DNA of 64,000 nt from Alistipes sp. (lineage in GTDB: Bacteria > Bacteroidota > Bacteroidia > Bacteroidales > Rikenellaceae), in NCBI GenBank assembly GCA_017416915.1, contig JAFQAN010000023.1, forward strand, positions 62,001 to 126,000. The letters run 5' to 3'. This document shows positions 1 to 8,877 of this stretch, one piece after another. Positions within the stretch are counted from its first letter, which is position 1; the number at the start of each line of letters is the position of its first letter. The notes beneath the pieces were generated by a model, which was not told the origin of the DNA, made no database searches, and saw nothing but the letters and a program-made list of their open reading frames with translations. The position numbers were made by a program, and so were the translations under genes.

Positions 1-238
1 ATATATTGAAGATATTCGAGCCTATCACATTACCGATAGCCATCTCGCCACTGCCACTGAGCGCCGAGAGGAAGCTCACAACAAATTCGGGCATAGACGT
101 ACCCACAGCAACAATGGTAAGACCCACGATAAACTCGGGTATCTTGAAACGTTCGGCAAGAGCCACCGAGCCGTCGGTAAGCATCGAGGCACCGATGATA
201 ATCAATGCAAGACCAGCTACAAGAAATAGATACTCCAT
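1..238 (-). CDS. Calcium/sodium antiporter, CaCA family (N-terminal part)
   Basis: Only the first 79 residues lie in the window; the gene runs off the left edge. It begins with a hydrophobic helix (about residues 3-20), followed by the alpha-1 repeat of CaCA exchangers: GTSMPE at 46-51 and GNVIGSN at 69-75. These motifs place it in the YrbG-like inner-membrane cation/proton or Ca2+/Na+ exchangers. The start codon at 238 puts the first helix at the N-terminus and leaves a leader of about 40 nt after a TAACTTTG promoter element. The ion specificity cannot be judged from this fragment. Confidence 0.85.
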   Translation of the reverse strand, partial: MEYLFLVAGLALIIIGASMLTDGSVALAERFKIPEFIVGLTIVAVGTSMPEFVVSFLSALSGSGEMAIGNVIGSNIFNI

Positions 239-284
239 AATCTCAGTAACGTTTTTTTTGATGTCAATTATTTTATAATTGCGG

Positions 285-315
285 CAAAGTTACAAAACAA
301 TTCATAAATAGCAAT
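285..315 (-). promoter_or_regulatory. Bacteroidetes-type promoter for the CaCA antiporter
   Basis: Read leftward, TAACTTTG (292-285) matches the -7 consensus TAnnTTTG. A TATTG element about 19 bp upstream matches the -33 box partially. Confidence 0.55.
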
Positions 316-360
316 ACAGAGTGCAATATTTGCCATTTTTGACCCAACAAGAGTACTTAT

Positions 361-398
361 AACAAAAAAAAGAGGGTACGAGACATCTGCTCGTACCC
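361..398 (-). terminator. Intrinsic terminator after mqnD
   Basis: A perfect 9-bp stem, GGGTACGAG/CTCGTACCC (374-382 and 390-398), has a 7-nt loop. On the leftward strand a run of T follows, just beyond the mqnD stop codon. Confidence 0.85.
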
Positions 399-402
399 GC
401 CA

Positions 403-1185
403 TTACATCGTGCCACACACTCTTCTCATCGCTTCGCGACCCTCATCCCCCAGACTAAGAGAGTAGTCATTCACAAAGAGGGCTATATGTCTATCTATGA
501 CATCGTCATCCATCTCCTGAGCGTGGCTACGTATAAACTCTCGCGACACCGACGGATGCGCAAAGGCGTACTCGATACTACGGCGTAACAGAGCCTCAAA
601 CGCCATCACATCCCCCTCATCGAGGTCCCTCGCCGCGACGATAGCACCCAACGGCAGCGGCAACCCTGTGCGCCGCTCCCACTCCACGCCAAGGTCGGCA
701 ACAAGGCTGAGGTTGCGCTCCTGATAGACAAAGCGCCCCTCGTGTATCAGCACACCGCCATCATACTCGCCGCGCTCGACAGCCTCGGCAATTTCGGAGA
801 AGAGCCTCGGCTCACGCTGCTCGATGTGCGGGAATAGCCTCTCGACAAGGGCATTTGCCGTAGTGTGTAGCCCTGGCACGGCGATACGCCTCAGAGGCGT
901 GTTGTCGCCCGTGCGACGTACCAATAGAGGACCATTGCCACGTCCCAACGCCGCGCCACTATCGAGCAGCGTATAGCTCTGCGCAATAGCGGGCAGCAGC
1001 GCTGCACTACACTTCGAGAAGTCGGCATAGCGGCTTAGCGCCCTGTCATTAAGCTGCTCGATATCAAGGTATTCGACATCGAACGACATACCCCCCAAGT
1101 CGATGCGACGATTGATTATCGCATCGAACATAAAGGTATCGTTGGGACAGGGCGATATGGCAAGCTTAAAGCTGCGCTGTGCCAT
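403..1185 (-). CDS. mqnD: 1,4-dihydroxy-6-naphthoate synthase
   Basis: The 260-residue product has the MqnD fold signature SPCPNDTFMFDAI at residues 11-23, and its length fits the family. MqnD converts cyclic dehypoxanthinyl futalosine to 1,4-dihydroxy-6-naphthoate in the futalosine route to menaquinone, in the cytosol. It is the last gene of a leftward set with mqnB (1428-1961) and a small membrane protein between them (5 nt gap), and ends at an intrinsic terminator. mqnC, encoding the preceding step, is 31 kb away at 32101-33195. mqnA and mqnE are not in the window. Confidence 0.93.
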   Translation of the reverse strand: MAQRSFKLAISPCPNDTFMFDAIINRRIDLGGMSFDVEYLDIEQLNDRALSRYADFSKCSAALLPAIAQSYTLLDSGAALGRGNGPLLVRRTGDNTPLRRIAVPGLHTTANALVERLFPHIEQREPRLFSEIAEAVERGEYDGGVLIHEGRFVYQERNLSLVADLGVEWERRTGLPLPLGAIVAARDLDEGDVMAFEALLRRSIEYAFAHPSVSREFIRSHAQEMDDDVIDRHIALFVNDYSLSLGDEGREAMRRVCGTM

Positions 1186-1189
1186 CTGT

Positions 1190-1408
1190 CTATCTGTTAT
1201 TTTTTAGCTTTGCAGCCTCCTGGTCCTCCGCCTTACGACGCGAGAAGCGACCCATAAGCCAACCAGCACCAAATACCGTAGCCATAAGCACCAACCAGCA
1301 AACAGCGCTGATAATCTCCTCCTTGAAGAAGTGCCATACAAGCCACAGACATACGATGGCGAGAACTACGCCACCCAGATATAGCCAAAATACCTTTTTG
1401 CTATCCAT
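1190..1408 (-). CDS. Small two-helix membrane protein
   Basis: The 72-residue product has two hydrophobic helices (about 7-28 and 33-53) and a short charged, Lys/Arg-rich cytoplasmic tail. I do not recognise a family. It lies between mqnB and mqnD with gaps of 19 and 4 nt, so it is almost certainly cotranscribed. Nothing in the sequence ties it to menaquinone chemistry; a membrane-organising role is only a guess. The antisense reading of the same stretch is a shadow. Confidence 0.75.
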   Translation of the reverse strand: MDSKKVFWLYLGGVVLAIVCLWLVWHFFKEEIISAVCWLVLMATVFGAGWLMGRFSRRKAEDQEAAKLKNNR

Positions 1409-1427
1409 ACGTTTTATTTTATAATGG

Positions 1428-1961
1428 TTAATTACCTGTTATGCAACTTATTAGAGCGGATGCCAACACCTCCGTAGCCTCCTCGAAATGCCACTTCTCA
1501 AACTCCTCTCCCACACGGTTGGATATGGCGCGTAGCTCCGTGGCACAGATATTCATCGCAGATGCCACGGCGTAGAGTGCCGCCCCCTCCATATTTTCAA
1601 CCTCGGCATCTGAGGTCGCACAACCCGCCCCGTGTACCGTCGCAGAGCGTACGCTCCGCAGCGTCGATATACGACACGTGGCGTTGTAGGTCTGCCGAAA
1701 GCGCTCGGGCAGCTCCACGCAACACTCACTCGCCACCTCGACAACATCACCCACGGCAATACTATCAGTGTAGCTGCCTGCAACTCCTGCAAGCACCACA
1801 CAGCAACCTCTCTCGCGCACATCATCGCGCTGCGCGAGATGTGCTACGGTCGCCGCCGTCGCCGCCATACCGACGCCCGAAATCAGCACTTCCGCCTCGG
1901 GCGCAAGACGCCGAAATGGAGCAGCCTCCGCCTCCGTAGGGAATATGAATAAATAGTCCAT
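1428..1961 (-). CDS. mqnB: Futalosine hydrolase
   Basis: The 177-residue product belongs to the nucleoside phosphorylase/hydrolase (MTAN-like) fold. ISGVGMAATAAT lies near residues 28-39, and the nucleoside-binding stretch EVENMEGAALYAVA lies in the last third. MqnB removes hypoxanthine from (aminodeoxy)futalosine to give dehypoxanthine futalosine. Pairing with mqnD two genes downstream supports this over a generic 5'-methylthioadenosine nucleosidase. At 177 residues it is somewhat short for the fold, but both signature regions are intact. It appears to be the first gene of the mqnB / membrane protein / mqnD set. Confidence 0.88.
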   Translation of the reverse strand: MDYLFIFPTEAEAAPFRRLAPEAEVLISGVGMAATAATVAHLAQRDDVRERGCCVVLAGVAGSYTDSIAVGDVVEVASECCVELPERFRQTYNATCRISTLRSVRSATVHGAGCATSDAEVENMEGAALYAVASAMNICATELRAISNRVGEEFEKWHFEEATEVLASALISCITGN

Positions 1962-2076
1962 AAGCTCTATACTTTGTGTGCCTTCAACAGCAGTGCTTTT
2001 GGGGAGTTTCGGGAATTTGGGAGCTATTCTCTAATCTCCTTAACTTCCTTAATCTCACTAATCTTCTATCTTTCTC

Positions 2077-2135
2077 GGACGAACGGGGTTGGTGCCGCAG
2101 ATGCGCCCTTATCACGACAAGCTATCACGCCAAGC
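2077..2135 (-). repeat. Truncated copy of the 3'-end palindrome, at the pepP stop
   Basis: This stretch carries the half of the palindrome nearest the gene: GACGAAC, then TTGGTGCCGCAGATGCG, then TTATCACGACAAGC, followed by a second terminal motif TATCACGCCAAGC at 2123-2135. The other arm is missing. The terminal motif overlaps the pepP stop codon (2125-2127). The rest of the gap to mqnB (about 1962-2076) shows only a pyrimidine-rich stretch. Confidence 0.75.
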
Positions 2136-3519
2136 CAATAACAGCCTCCAACTCCTCGACAGTAAGCGGCAAAAGCTTATCGCCAATAAAGCGGCTACCC
2201 TCCTCAGTTACCAAAACATCATCCTCGATACGTATGCCGCCAAAGTCGCGGTAGGCATCTAACGCGTCGTAGTTTACGATGCCCTTATATAGTCCCTCGG
2301 CGCGACTCTTGTCGATAAGCGCAGGGATAAAGTAGATGCCAGGCTCGTCAGACATCACCGTACCAGGCTGCACACGCCACGTAGCACGGTGTACGCACGT
2401 TGCCGACTTAGCAGCGCGCTCCAATACCGACGAGAAGTCGAACGAGCGCTCGCCAATATTCTCCAAGTCGTGAACATCCATACCCATACCGTGTCCAAGA
2501 CCGTGGGGCATAAACATATACATAGCACCAGCCTCAACAGCCTCCTCGGGGGTAGAGCGGATAAGACCTACACCCTTCAAGCCCTCAGCCAATGAGAGGT
2601 ATGCTGCACGGTGGATGTCGGGGTACATAGTGCCAGGCTTAATCATAGCCTTCACGTCGCCGTGTGCGCGCAATACTATATTATATATGTCGCGCTGACG
2701 GTCGCTAAACTTGCCACTTACGGGGTATGTACGTGTATGATCCGAGCAGTAGCCCTCAACCGACTCGCCACCGCCATCGACCAAAAGCAGACGTCCTGCC
2801 TCCAATACGCCGTCGTGGTTGTGGTTGTGCAGCGTCTCGCCATGCTGCGTAACGATTGTCGGGAACGACACGCCCTGACCGTACGCCTTGGCAACGCCCT
2901 CAACAGCACCTGCAATCTCGCGCTCCACAACACCTGGACGACACATACGCATCGCCGTCATATGCATCTGGTAGCCAATCTTAAACGCCTTCTCCAACTC
3001 GACAATCTCCTCTGCCGACTTCTTCTCGCGCATCTCCGCTACCGAGAACATCAAATCGAGCGACTTGCGCTCGTGGAGCATATCGAGACGTATGCCAAGC
3101 AACTCCGAGAGTTCGATTTTAAGCTCTGCACGATAGGGAGGCAGGTAGTGTATAGGGCGGTTAAGGTCTATCGCCTTACGTAGAATAGCACGTACCTCTG
3201 CACGGGCGAACGTCTTCTCTACGCCCACCTCAGCACCCAGCTCACGCAACGTGGGCATAGGACCTGTCCAGATAATATCCTCGACGGTAAAGTCGTCGCC
3301 AAAGAGCATCGCCTCGCCACTTTCAGCGTCGATAAGACCTATGAGCGAAGGTACGTCCAAGCCAAAGAAGTAGCGGAACGTAGAGTCCTGACGATAGTAG
3401 TATGTATTGTTGGGATAGTTGTTGGGTACCTCGGGATTTGCGGGCAGAAGAATAAGACCGCGTCCCACACGACGGCACAACTCGGCACGACGTGCAATAT
3501 AAGTCTCTTTGCTAAACAT
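2125..3519 (-). CDS. pepP: Xaa-Pro aminopeptidase, M24B family
   Basis: The 464-residue product has an N-terminal creatinase-like domain and a C-terminal pita-bread metallopeptidase domain. The five metal ligands can be read as Asp248 (VDGGG), Asp260 (CSDHTRTYP), His343 (HGLGHGMGMDVHD), Glu392 (DEPGIYF) and Glu432 (GIRIEDD). It removes an N-terminal residue ahead of proline, with two divalent metals, probably in the cytosol as no signal peptide is seen. It lies downstream of the U32 gene (96 nt gap). Its last codons and stop overlap the terminal motif of a repeat, so the extreme C-terminus may have been rewritten by that repeat. Confidence 0.92.
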   Translation of the reverse strand: MFSKETYIARRAELCRRVGRGLILLPANPEVPNNYPNNTYYYRQDSTFRYFFGLDVPSLIGLIDAESGEAMLFGDDFTVEDIIWTGPMPTLRELGAEVGVEKTFARAEVRAILRKAIDLNRPIHYLPPYRAELKIELSELLGIRLDMLHERKSLDLMFSVAEMREKKSAEEIVELEKAFKIGYQMHMTAMRMCRPGVVEREIAGAVEGVAKAYGQGVSFPTIVTQHGETLHNHNHDGVLEAGRLLLVDGGGESVEGYCSDHTRTYPVSGKFSDRQRDIYNIVLRAHGDVKAMIKPGTMYPDIHRAAYLSLAEGLKGVGLIRSTPEEAVEAGAMYMFMPHGLGHGMGMDVHDLENIGERSFDFSSVLERAAKSATCVHRATWRVQPGTVMSDEPGIYFIPALIDKSRAEGLYKGIVNYDALDAYRDFGGIRIEDDVLVTEEGSRFIGDKLLPLTVEELEAVIGLA

Positions 3520-3615
3520 AGTTTTATAGTTTTAAGTCTCTTATTTCTGTTGTAGTCTAAACACTCTATTTCAAATCGTTCGTAGATTTGGAGCAGGTCA
3601 ATAAAGTCAATAGCC

Positions 3616-4857
3616 TTAACGAGCAACCTCCTTATAGACCTTATCGCCGCGGCGCACCTCTTGGACGGTTTTGAGCGATATATAGTCGCCCTGCTTGGCA
3701 CTCGTCGTCGGCTTCTCGTCGAGCATTATGCCCTCTGCCTTCTGCTCGACAACACCCGTCTTCTCACCCATAAAGAGCAGGTCGTCGTCCTCCTGCACCT
3801 CACACGCCTCAACCAGCACCTCCGCTACGCCGATGCGCTTGAAGTAGTTGGTAACCTTACCCATATACACCTTCTTCAACGTCGCCGACGAGCCATAGTG
3901 CTGGCTATGCTCGACCATACTCTTTGCAGCATAGTAGCCGCCCCAGAAGTCGCGGTTGAAGACGGTGCGCAGACGCTCTTTGAGTGGTGCTACGCTCTCG
4001 GCGTTGTACTCGCCACGCTCCATAAGCAATAGAGCCTCGTTGTAGCACTCAACGACGCGCTTCACGTACTCGCCACCACGCGCACGACCCTCGATTTTTA
4101 ACACACGCACACCTGCACCGATAAACTTATCGAGGAAGTCGATGGTACACAAATCCTTGGGCGACAGCACATATTGCCCATCAATATCAAGGGCGTGTCC
4201 CGTCTCCTTGTCGGTGATGGTGTATTTACGACGACATATCTGACGGCAGGCACCACGATTTGCCGAGTGGTGCGACTCGTGCTCCGAGAGGTAACACTTG
4301 CCCGATATTGACATACACATAGCGCCGTGGGCAAACATCTCGATACGCACCTTCTCGCCACGTGGACCACAGATATTCTGCTTGTCGATTTGCTCCGAAA
4401 TGGAGGCTATCTGCTCCAAGGATAGCTCACGCGCCAACACCACCACATCTGCCCACTGCGAGAATAGGCGCACAGCCTCGACATTCGAGATGTTGCTCTG
4501 CGTGGAGATGTGTACCTCCATACCCACCTCACGGGCATATAGTATCGCCGCAAGGTCGGTGGCAATTATGGCGTCAATACCCTCCGCTACCGCACAGTCG
4601 ATTATGCGGCGCATAACAGGGAGTTCGTCGTCGTAGATGACGATATTTACGGTGAGGTAGGTCTTAACGCCCGCCGCGTGTGCCACACGCACAATCTCGG
4701 CGAGGTCGTCGAGTGTGAAGTTTACCGACGAAGCAGCGCGCATATTCAGCTGCTCAACGCCGAAATATACCGAATCGGCGCCTGCTGCGATGGCGGCATT
4801 CAACGCCTCGTAAGAGCCTACGGGCGCCATTATCTCTATTTGGTCTCTGCGTATCAT
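3616..4857 (-). CDS. Peptidase U32 family protein (TrhP/RlhA-like)
   Basis: The 413-residue product carries the U32 signature at residues 173-191: EMFAHGAMC, then GKCYLS, with further cysteines downstream (CRQICRR). In Escherichia coli, proteins of this family hydroxylate tRNA uridine-34 (TrhP) or 23S rRNA C2501 (RlhA) with prephenate dependence, so an RNA-modification role is more likely than proteolysis. The assignment to TrhP or RlhA is not resolved here. It ends 3 nt before the polyprenyl synthase start and precedes pepP, forming a leftward three-gene set. Confidence 0.9.
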   Translation of the reverse strand: MIRRDQIEIMAPVGSYEALNAAIAAGADSVYFGVEQLNMRAASSVNFTLDDLAEIVRVAHAAGVKTYLTVNIVIYDDELPVMRRIIDCAVAEGIDAIIATDLAAILYAREVGMEVHISTQSNISNVEAVRLFSQWADVVVLARELSLEQIASISEQIDKQNICGPRGEKVRIEMFAHGAMCMSISGKCYLSEHESHHSANRGACRQICRRKYTITDKETGHALDIDGQYVLSPKDLCTIDFLDKFIGAGVRVLKIEGRARGGEYVKRVVECYNEALLLMERGEYNAESVAPLKERLRTVFNRDFWGGYYAAKSMVEHSQHYGSSATLKKVYMGKVTNYFKRIGVAEVLVEACEVQEDDDLLFMGEKTGVVEQKAEGIMLDEKPTTSAKQGDYISLKTVQEVRRGDKVYKEVAR

Positions 4858-4860
4858 ACT

Positions 4861-5835
4861 CTACTTTTTACGTCCCATAAGGTTGCGCGCAAACTCGGCG
4901 AGCTGCACAGTACAAGAGCGCTCTATCGAGAGGGTATCGAGTACCGACAACGCGCGCTCGAAGCGAAGCTCTATCTGCTGCTCGGTGGCACGCTTAACGT
5001 CGAGTTTGTCGTACAGAGCCTTCACCGTGGCTATCTTCTCCACGTCCGAGAGGTTGGTATTGAGGTGCGTTGTGCGCAACACCTCACGCTGCTCATCCGT
5101 AGCGCGGCTCATCGCCTGCACCATAAGGTATGTCTGCTTGCCTTCGAGGATGTCGCCGCCAATCTTCTTGCCGAGCGCCTCGTCGCCATAGCTGTCAAGC
5201 ATATCGTCCTGCAACTGGAACGCCAAGCCCAGCTCCGTGGCAAAGCGATATATCTTCTTAATGTCGTCGTCCGACGCTCCTGCGATAGTAGCACCTATCA
5301 TCGCCGAGCCAGAGAGTAGCGCCGATGTCTTGCGCTCTATCATCTGCAAATAATCTACCACCGACACCTTCTGTTTCTGCTCGAAGTCCATATCGTACTG
5401 CTGTCCCTCGCACACCTCCAACGCCATATCGTTGAAGATACGCAACACTCGCGGTAGCCTCTCCGCCGATAGCTCGGCGAGGAGCTTGTAGGCGGTGATG
5501 AGCATAGCATCGCCCGAGAGAATCGCCACGTTGCCACCCCACTTTGCAAATACCGAGGGCTTACCACGACGCATCGAGGCGTTATCCATAATGTCATCGT
5601 GCAGCAGCGTGAAGTTGTGGAACACCTCGACAGCCTGCGCAGCAATCATCGCCTCGTCGATATTGCCACCAAAGGCCTCGGCGGTAAGCAGCAGTAGCAC
5701 GGGGCGCAGACGTTTGCCGCCACCCGACATAGAGTAGATTATCGGAGCATAGAGCAGCTCCGGTTCCTCGGGCGTCTGCAACTGACGCAACGTCGCCTCG
5801 AAGAGTTCAAGCATCTGTTCGTTAGTATGGGTCAT
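4861..5835 (-). CDS. Polyprenyl diphosphate synthase (trans-isoprenyl type)
   Basis: The 324-residue product has GGGKRLRP at 38-45, the first aspartate-rich motif DDIMD at 80-84 and the second, DDMLD, at 210-214. It condenses isopentenyl diphosphate with allylic diphosphates in the cytosol. Chain length cannot be fixed from sequence alone; farnesyl/geranylgeranyl or longer (menaquinone side chain) are possible. ispH at 59.9-60.8 kb supplies precursors. It is the first gene of the set with the U32 protein and pepP. Confidence 0.92.
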   Translation of the reverse strand: MTHTNEQMLELFEATLRQLQTPEEPELLYAPIIYSMSGGGKRLRPVLLLLTAEAFGGNIDEAMIAAQAVEVFHNFTLLHDDIMDNASMRRGKPSVFAKWGGNVAILSGDAMLITAYKLLAELSAERLPRVLRIFNDMALEVCEGQQYDMDFEQKQKVSVVDYLQMIERKTSALLSGSAMIGATIAGASDDDIKKIYRFATELGLAFQLQDDMLDSYGDEALGKKIGGDILEGKQTYLMVQAMSRATDEQREVLRTTHLNTNLSDVEKIATVKALYDKLDVKRATEQQIELRFERALSVLDTLSIERSCTVQLAEFARNLMGRKK

Positions 5836-5965
5836 AATATCTCAATTTACCATATCGCCGCCCCGCGGGGCAACACTCAAAGTCCAAAATTAACGGTCGC
5901 GGGCGTGGGCATACACTCGCTCGCGCGCCATTCTTTATACATTATGGCTCAAAATTAGTAATTTT

Positions 5966-5997
5966 TTTGCAGAGATTAAAATAATTTGGTAACTTTG
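5966..5997 (+). promoter_or_regulatory. Bacteroidetes promoter for the ROK kinase
   Basis: TTTG at 5966-5969, 20 bp, then TAACTTTG at 5990-5997 is a full match to the -33/-7 consensus. It leaves a leader of about 25 nt to the ATG at 6030. Confidence 0.85.
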
Positions 5998-6029
5998 ACC
6001 ATTAAAATTCTAAAAAACCGTTTTGTGAT

Positions 6030-7058
6030 ATGATGAAAAAACTTGCTATGGGTATCGATATTGGCGGTACCAATACGGCCTTTGGTCTTGTAGATGAGGA
6101 CGGTAACGTGGTTGCTGAGAGCAAAATTTCGACCGACCAATTTAAGTTCTTCGACGACTACAAACCCTATATCGAGACTCTTGCTGCGGCATTGAAGGAC
6201 CTCATCGCCTCGCAGCCCGACTGCGAGCTTATCGGCGTAGGTGTGGGCGCTCCCAATGCCAATATTCATAGCGGACGTATCGAGACTCCCGCCAACCTTT
6301 GGCGTTTCGAAGACCCCGCAGACCCACGTCCCGAGGGCATCCGCGTATTCAACTTTGTCGATGACCTCAGCAAGCTACTTGGTGGTGCTAAGGTGATGAT
6401 TACCAACGATGCAAATGCTGCGGCTATCGGCGAGATGGTCTTCGGTAATGCTCGCGGTATGAAGGACTTTGCGATGGTTACCCTCGGCACAGGTCTTGGC
6501 TCGGGTATCGTCTGCAACGGCGAGATGGTTTATGGCCACGACGGCTTCGCTGGCGAGTTCGGACACATCGCCGTAGAGTCGCGCGCCACAGGTCGCCAGT
6601 GCGGTTGCGGTCGTCGCGGCTGCTTGGAGACCCACGTATCGGCTACGGGTATCAAGCGCACCGCTTTTGAGCTTATGGCAACTATGACCTGCGAGAGTGA
6701 GCTACGTAGCATACCTTTCGATAAGTTCGAGGCGAAGATGCTCTCGGATGCCGCCGCCAAGAACGACCCCATCGCCTTGGAGGCCTTCGAGCGCACTGGC
6801 AAGGTCCTCGGCTTGGCTCTCGCCGACCTTATGGCTATCACCTCGCCCGAGGCTATCATCCTCTTCGGTGGCTTAGCAAATGCAGGCGACTACATCCTAC
6901 GCCCCACGTACCGCTATATGGAGGAGAATCAGATGACCGTATTCAAGGGTAAAGTTAAGCTGTTGATGAGCGGTATTCAGGATAAGAATGTGGCTATTTT
7001 GGGCGGCGCAGCACTTATCTGGAAGCAGCACTTGGAGGCAGTTATCGAAAACTACTAA
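6030..7058 (+). CDS. ROK family sugar kinase (glucokinase-like)
   Basis: The 342-residue product has the ATP-binding motif DIGGT at 10-14, the catalytic base in NDANAAA (Asp127), GEFGHI at 175-180 and the ROK zinc site CGCGRRGC at 191-198. The family phosphorylates glucose, N-acetylmannosamine or related hexoses in the cytosol. No HTH is present, so it is a kinase and not a ROK repressor. Two ATGs in tandem (6030 and 6033) are possible starts. It is monocistronic, with its own promoter and a terminator at 7101. Substrate is unresolved; glucose is the default guess. Confidence 0.9.
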   Translation: MMKKLAMGIDIGGTNTAFGLVDEDGNVVAESKISTDQFKFFDDYKPYIETLAAALKDLIASQPDCELIGVGVGAPNANIHSGRIETPANLWRFEDPADPRPEGIRVFNFVDDLSKLLGGAKVMITNDANAAAIGEMVFGNARGMKDFAMVTLGTGLGSGIVCNGEMVYGHDGFAGEFGHIAVESRATGRQCGCGRRGCLETHVSATGIKRTAFELMATMTCESELRSIPFDKFEAKMLSDAAAKNDPIALEAFERTGKVLGLALADLMAITSPEAIILFGGLANAGDYILRPTYRYMEENQMTVFKGKVKLLMSGIQDKNVAILGGAALIWKQHLEAVIENY

Positions 7059-7100
7059 TATAGTAGCACACAAAATATTAGGATATACGACCAAACGATG

Positions 7101-7145
7101 ACGGGCGCAAGAGTTTAACTTTTGCGTCCGTTGTTTTTATTCTTT
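7101..7145 (+). terminator. Intrinsic terminator after the ROK kinase
   Basis: ACGGGCGCAA (7101-7110) pairs with TTGCGTCCGT (7122-7131) with one G-T wobble, followed by a T-rich tail. Confidence 0.85.
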
Positions 7146-7261
7146 TTGCAGAGTACCTCCCGAAGCCTCTAAAACGCGCTCTCGTTCGGCAGATTTTCCG
7201 CACGAAACAATCTTTGTGAGTTTCTGCAAAAAAAAGAGTTCCCAAATCACATTTTTTTTCG

Positions 7262-7269
7262 TACCTTTA
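7262..7269 (+). promoter_or_regulatory. Possible -7 element for the dcw cluster
   Basis: TACCTTTA sits 29 nt upstream of the rsmH ATG and resembles TAnnTTTG. No convincing -33 box is seen, so this is tentative. Confidence 0.35.
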
Positions 7270-7297
7270 CGGCGTTATTTTTTACTATGTAAAAACA

Positions 7298-8212
7298 ATG
7301 GCTGAAACCTACCACATACCCGTACTTTTGGATGAGTGCTTGGAGCATCTCGACATCAAGCCCAACGGCACGTATGTCGATTTGACAATGGGCGGTGGCG
7401 GACACACCCGCGAGATACTGCGCCACTTAGGTAGCGAGGGGCGTCTCTTCTCGTTGGACCAAGACCCCGACGCCGAGGCAAATGCCCCCGACGACGAGCG
7501 CTTCGGCTTCGTAGCGAGCAACTTCCGCTTTGTGCGCGGCGCACTGCGTCATCGCGGCGTGGAGGGCGTAGATGGCATCCTCGCCGACTTGGGCGTCTCG
7601 TCGCACCACTTCGACGCCAAGCATCGCGGCTTCTCGTTCCGCGGCGATGCCCCCTTGGATATGCGTATGAACACCCGCGCCAAGCGCACAGCAGCCGACA
7701 TCATAAACAGCTACACCAAGGAGGAGCTATCGCGCATCTTCTCAGAGTATGGCGAGTTAGACACCACGTGGAAGATTGCCAACTGCATAGAGCGCAGCCG
7801 TCTTGTGGCACCCATCACCACCACCGCCGAGCTGGTCGAGGCGGTACGTCCCTGCACACCACCCAAGGACGAGGCCAAGTTTCTCACCAAGCTCTTTCAG
7901 GCACTGCGTATAGAGCTTAACGGCGAGATGGAGGCACTAAAAATGGCTCTCGAACAGAGCCTCAAACTGCTACGCCCTGGGGGTCGCTTGGTAGTAATAT
8001 CGTACCACTCATTGGAGGACCGCATAGTCAAGAACTTTATGCGTAGCGGCAACTCGGAGGGCATCATCACCAAAGACTTCTTTGGTCGCAGTACCACGCC
8101 ACTGCGTGTCATCACCCGCAAGGCGATAGTACCCACTGCGGAGGAGGTCGAGCGCAACCCACGCTCACGCAGTGCCAAGCTACGTGTAGCGGAGAAGATT
8201 GAGGTCGAGTAG
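7298..8212 (+). CDS. rsmH: 16S rRNA (cytosine-1402-N4)-methyltransferase
   Basis: The 304-residue product has HIPVLLDECLEHL near the N-terminus, the SAM-binding DLTMGGGGHT at 28-37, LADLGVSSHHFD, and the C-terminal SYHSLEDRIVKNF. These are all diagnostic of RsmH/MraW. It N4-methylates C1402 of 16S rRNA in the ribosomal P site. It is the first gene of the dcw cluster here; mraZ, which usually precedes it, is absent from the 239-bp gap after the ROK gene. Confidence 0.96.
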   Translation: MAETYHIPVLLDECLEHLDIKPNGTYVDLTMGGGGHTREILRHLGSEGRLFSLDQDPDAEANAPDDERFGFVASNFRFVRGALRHRGVEGVDGILADLGVSSHHFDAKHRGFSFRGDAPLDMRMNTRAKRTAADIINSYTKEELSRIFSEYGELDTTWKIANCIERSRLVAPITTTAELVEAVRPCTPPKDEAKFLTKLFQALRIELNGEMEALKMALEQSLKLLRPGGRLVVISYHSLEDRIVKNFMRSGNSEGIITKDFFGRSTTPLRVITRKAIVPTAEEVERNPRSRSAKLRVAEKIEVE

Positions 8213-8275
8213 GAGGAGAAGGAGAAGGAGGAGAACTTAGTTAAGAATAGTACGCAAAAACCAATATACTCTATT

Positions 8276-8818
8276 ATGGCTGAACGCATACGAGAGGAAT
8301 ACGACCCCGAGGAGGAGATATTCGACCCCGAGGCTGTCGAGCAGCGCCGCAACGAAGATGAGGAGCGCCGCATACAGCGTCGTATCCGCCGTGAGATAAT
8401 ACGTATCAACAGTGGCGAACACGACGAGGAGCTTGACCAGGAGCGCCGTCTGATGGAGGAGGAAGAGAGGGAGCGCGAAGAGCAGGAGCAACGTGCCGAA
8501 AAGAGGCGTAAGTCGATAGTGAGCCAGATATTCACGGGAGGCATACTCACATCCAATGGCGCGGTACAGTACTACCGTGCGCTGATAGCTATCGCGGTGA
8601 TGTGCTTCATAAGCATATTTCTTACCTTTATGTCGCTCAATGCCGACCGCGAGTACCGCCAAAGAGAGGAGTACGCCACCATCCTGCGCGAGAGGGCCGT
8701 TCTTGTCGAGGAGCAACGCTACGGCATATCGTCGAAGAGCGAGGTGGAGCGTATGCTGCGTGAGCGCAATATCGAGATGATAGACCTCTCGGATAAGAGC
8801 CGCCTCATAAAGAGGTAG
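8276..8818 (+). CDS. ftsL: FtsL-like cell division protein
   Basis: The 180-residue product has a long, highly charged cytoplasmic N-terminus (residues 1-95, Glu/Arg-rich, probably helical), one transmembrane helix at about 103-121 and a periplasmic coiled-coil of about 50 residues. Position between rsmH and ftsI, and this topology, identify it as the FtsL equivalent. The charged N-terminal extension is much longer than in E. coli FtsL. It would bridge FtsB/FtsQ and FtsWI in the divisome. Confidence 0.82.
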   Translation: MAERIREEYDPEEEIFDPEAVEQRRNEDEERRIQRRIRREIIRINSGEHDEELDQERRLMEEEEREREEQEQRAEKRRKSIVSQIFTGGILTSNGAVQYYRALIAIAVMCFISIFLTFMSLNADREYRQREEYATILRERAVLVEEQRYGISSKSEVERMLRERNIEMIDLSDKSRLIKR

Positions 8819-8877
8819 AGAACAACGATAATTAGACCCAAAACAGAGATAATTAACCCAAAACAACCACTGCACTT

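Noticed and set aside
1562..1939. Plus-strand frame opposite mqnB
   Set aside because: Arg/Pro-rich antisense product without a leader or family.
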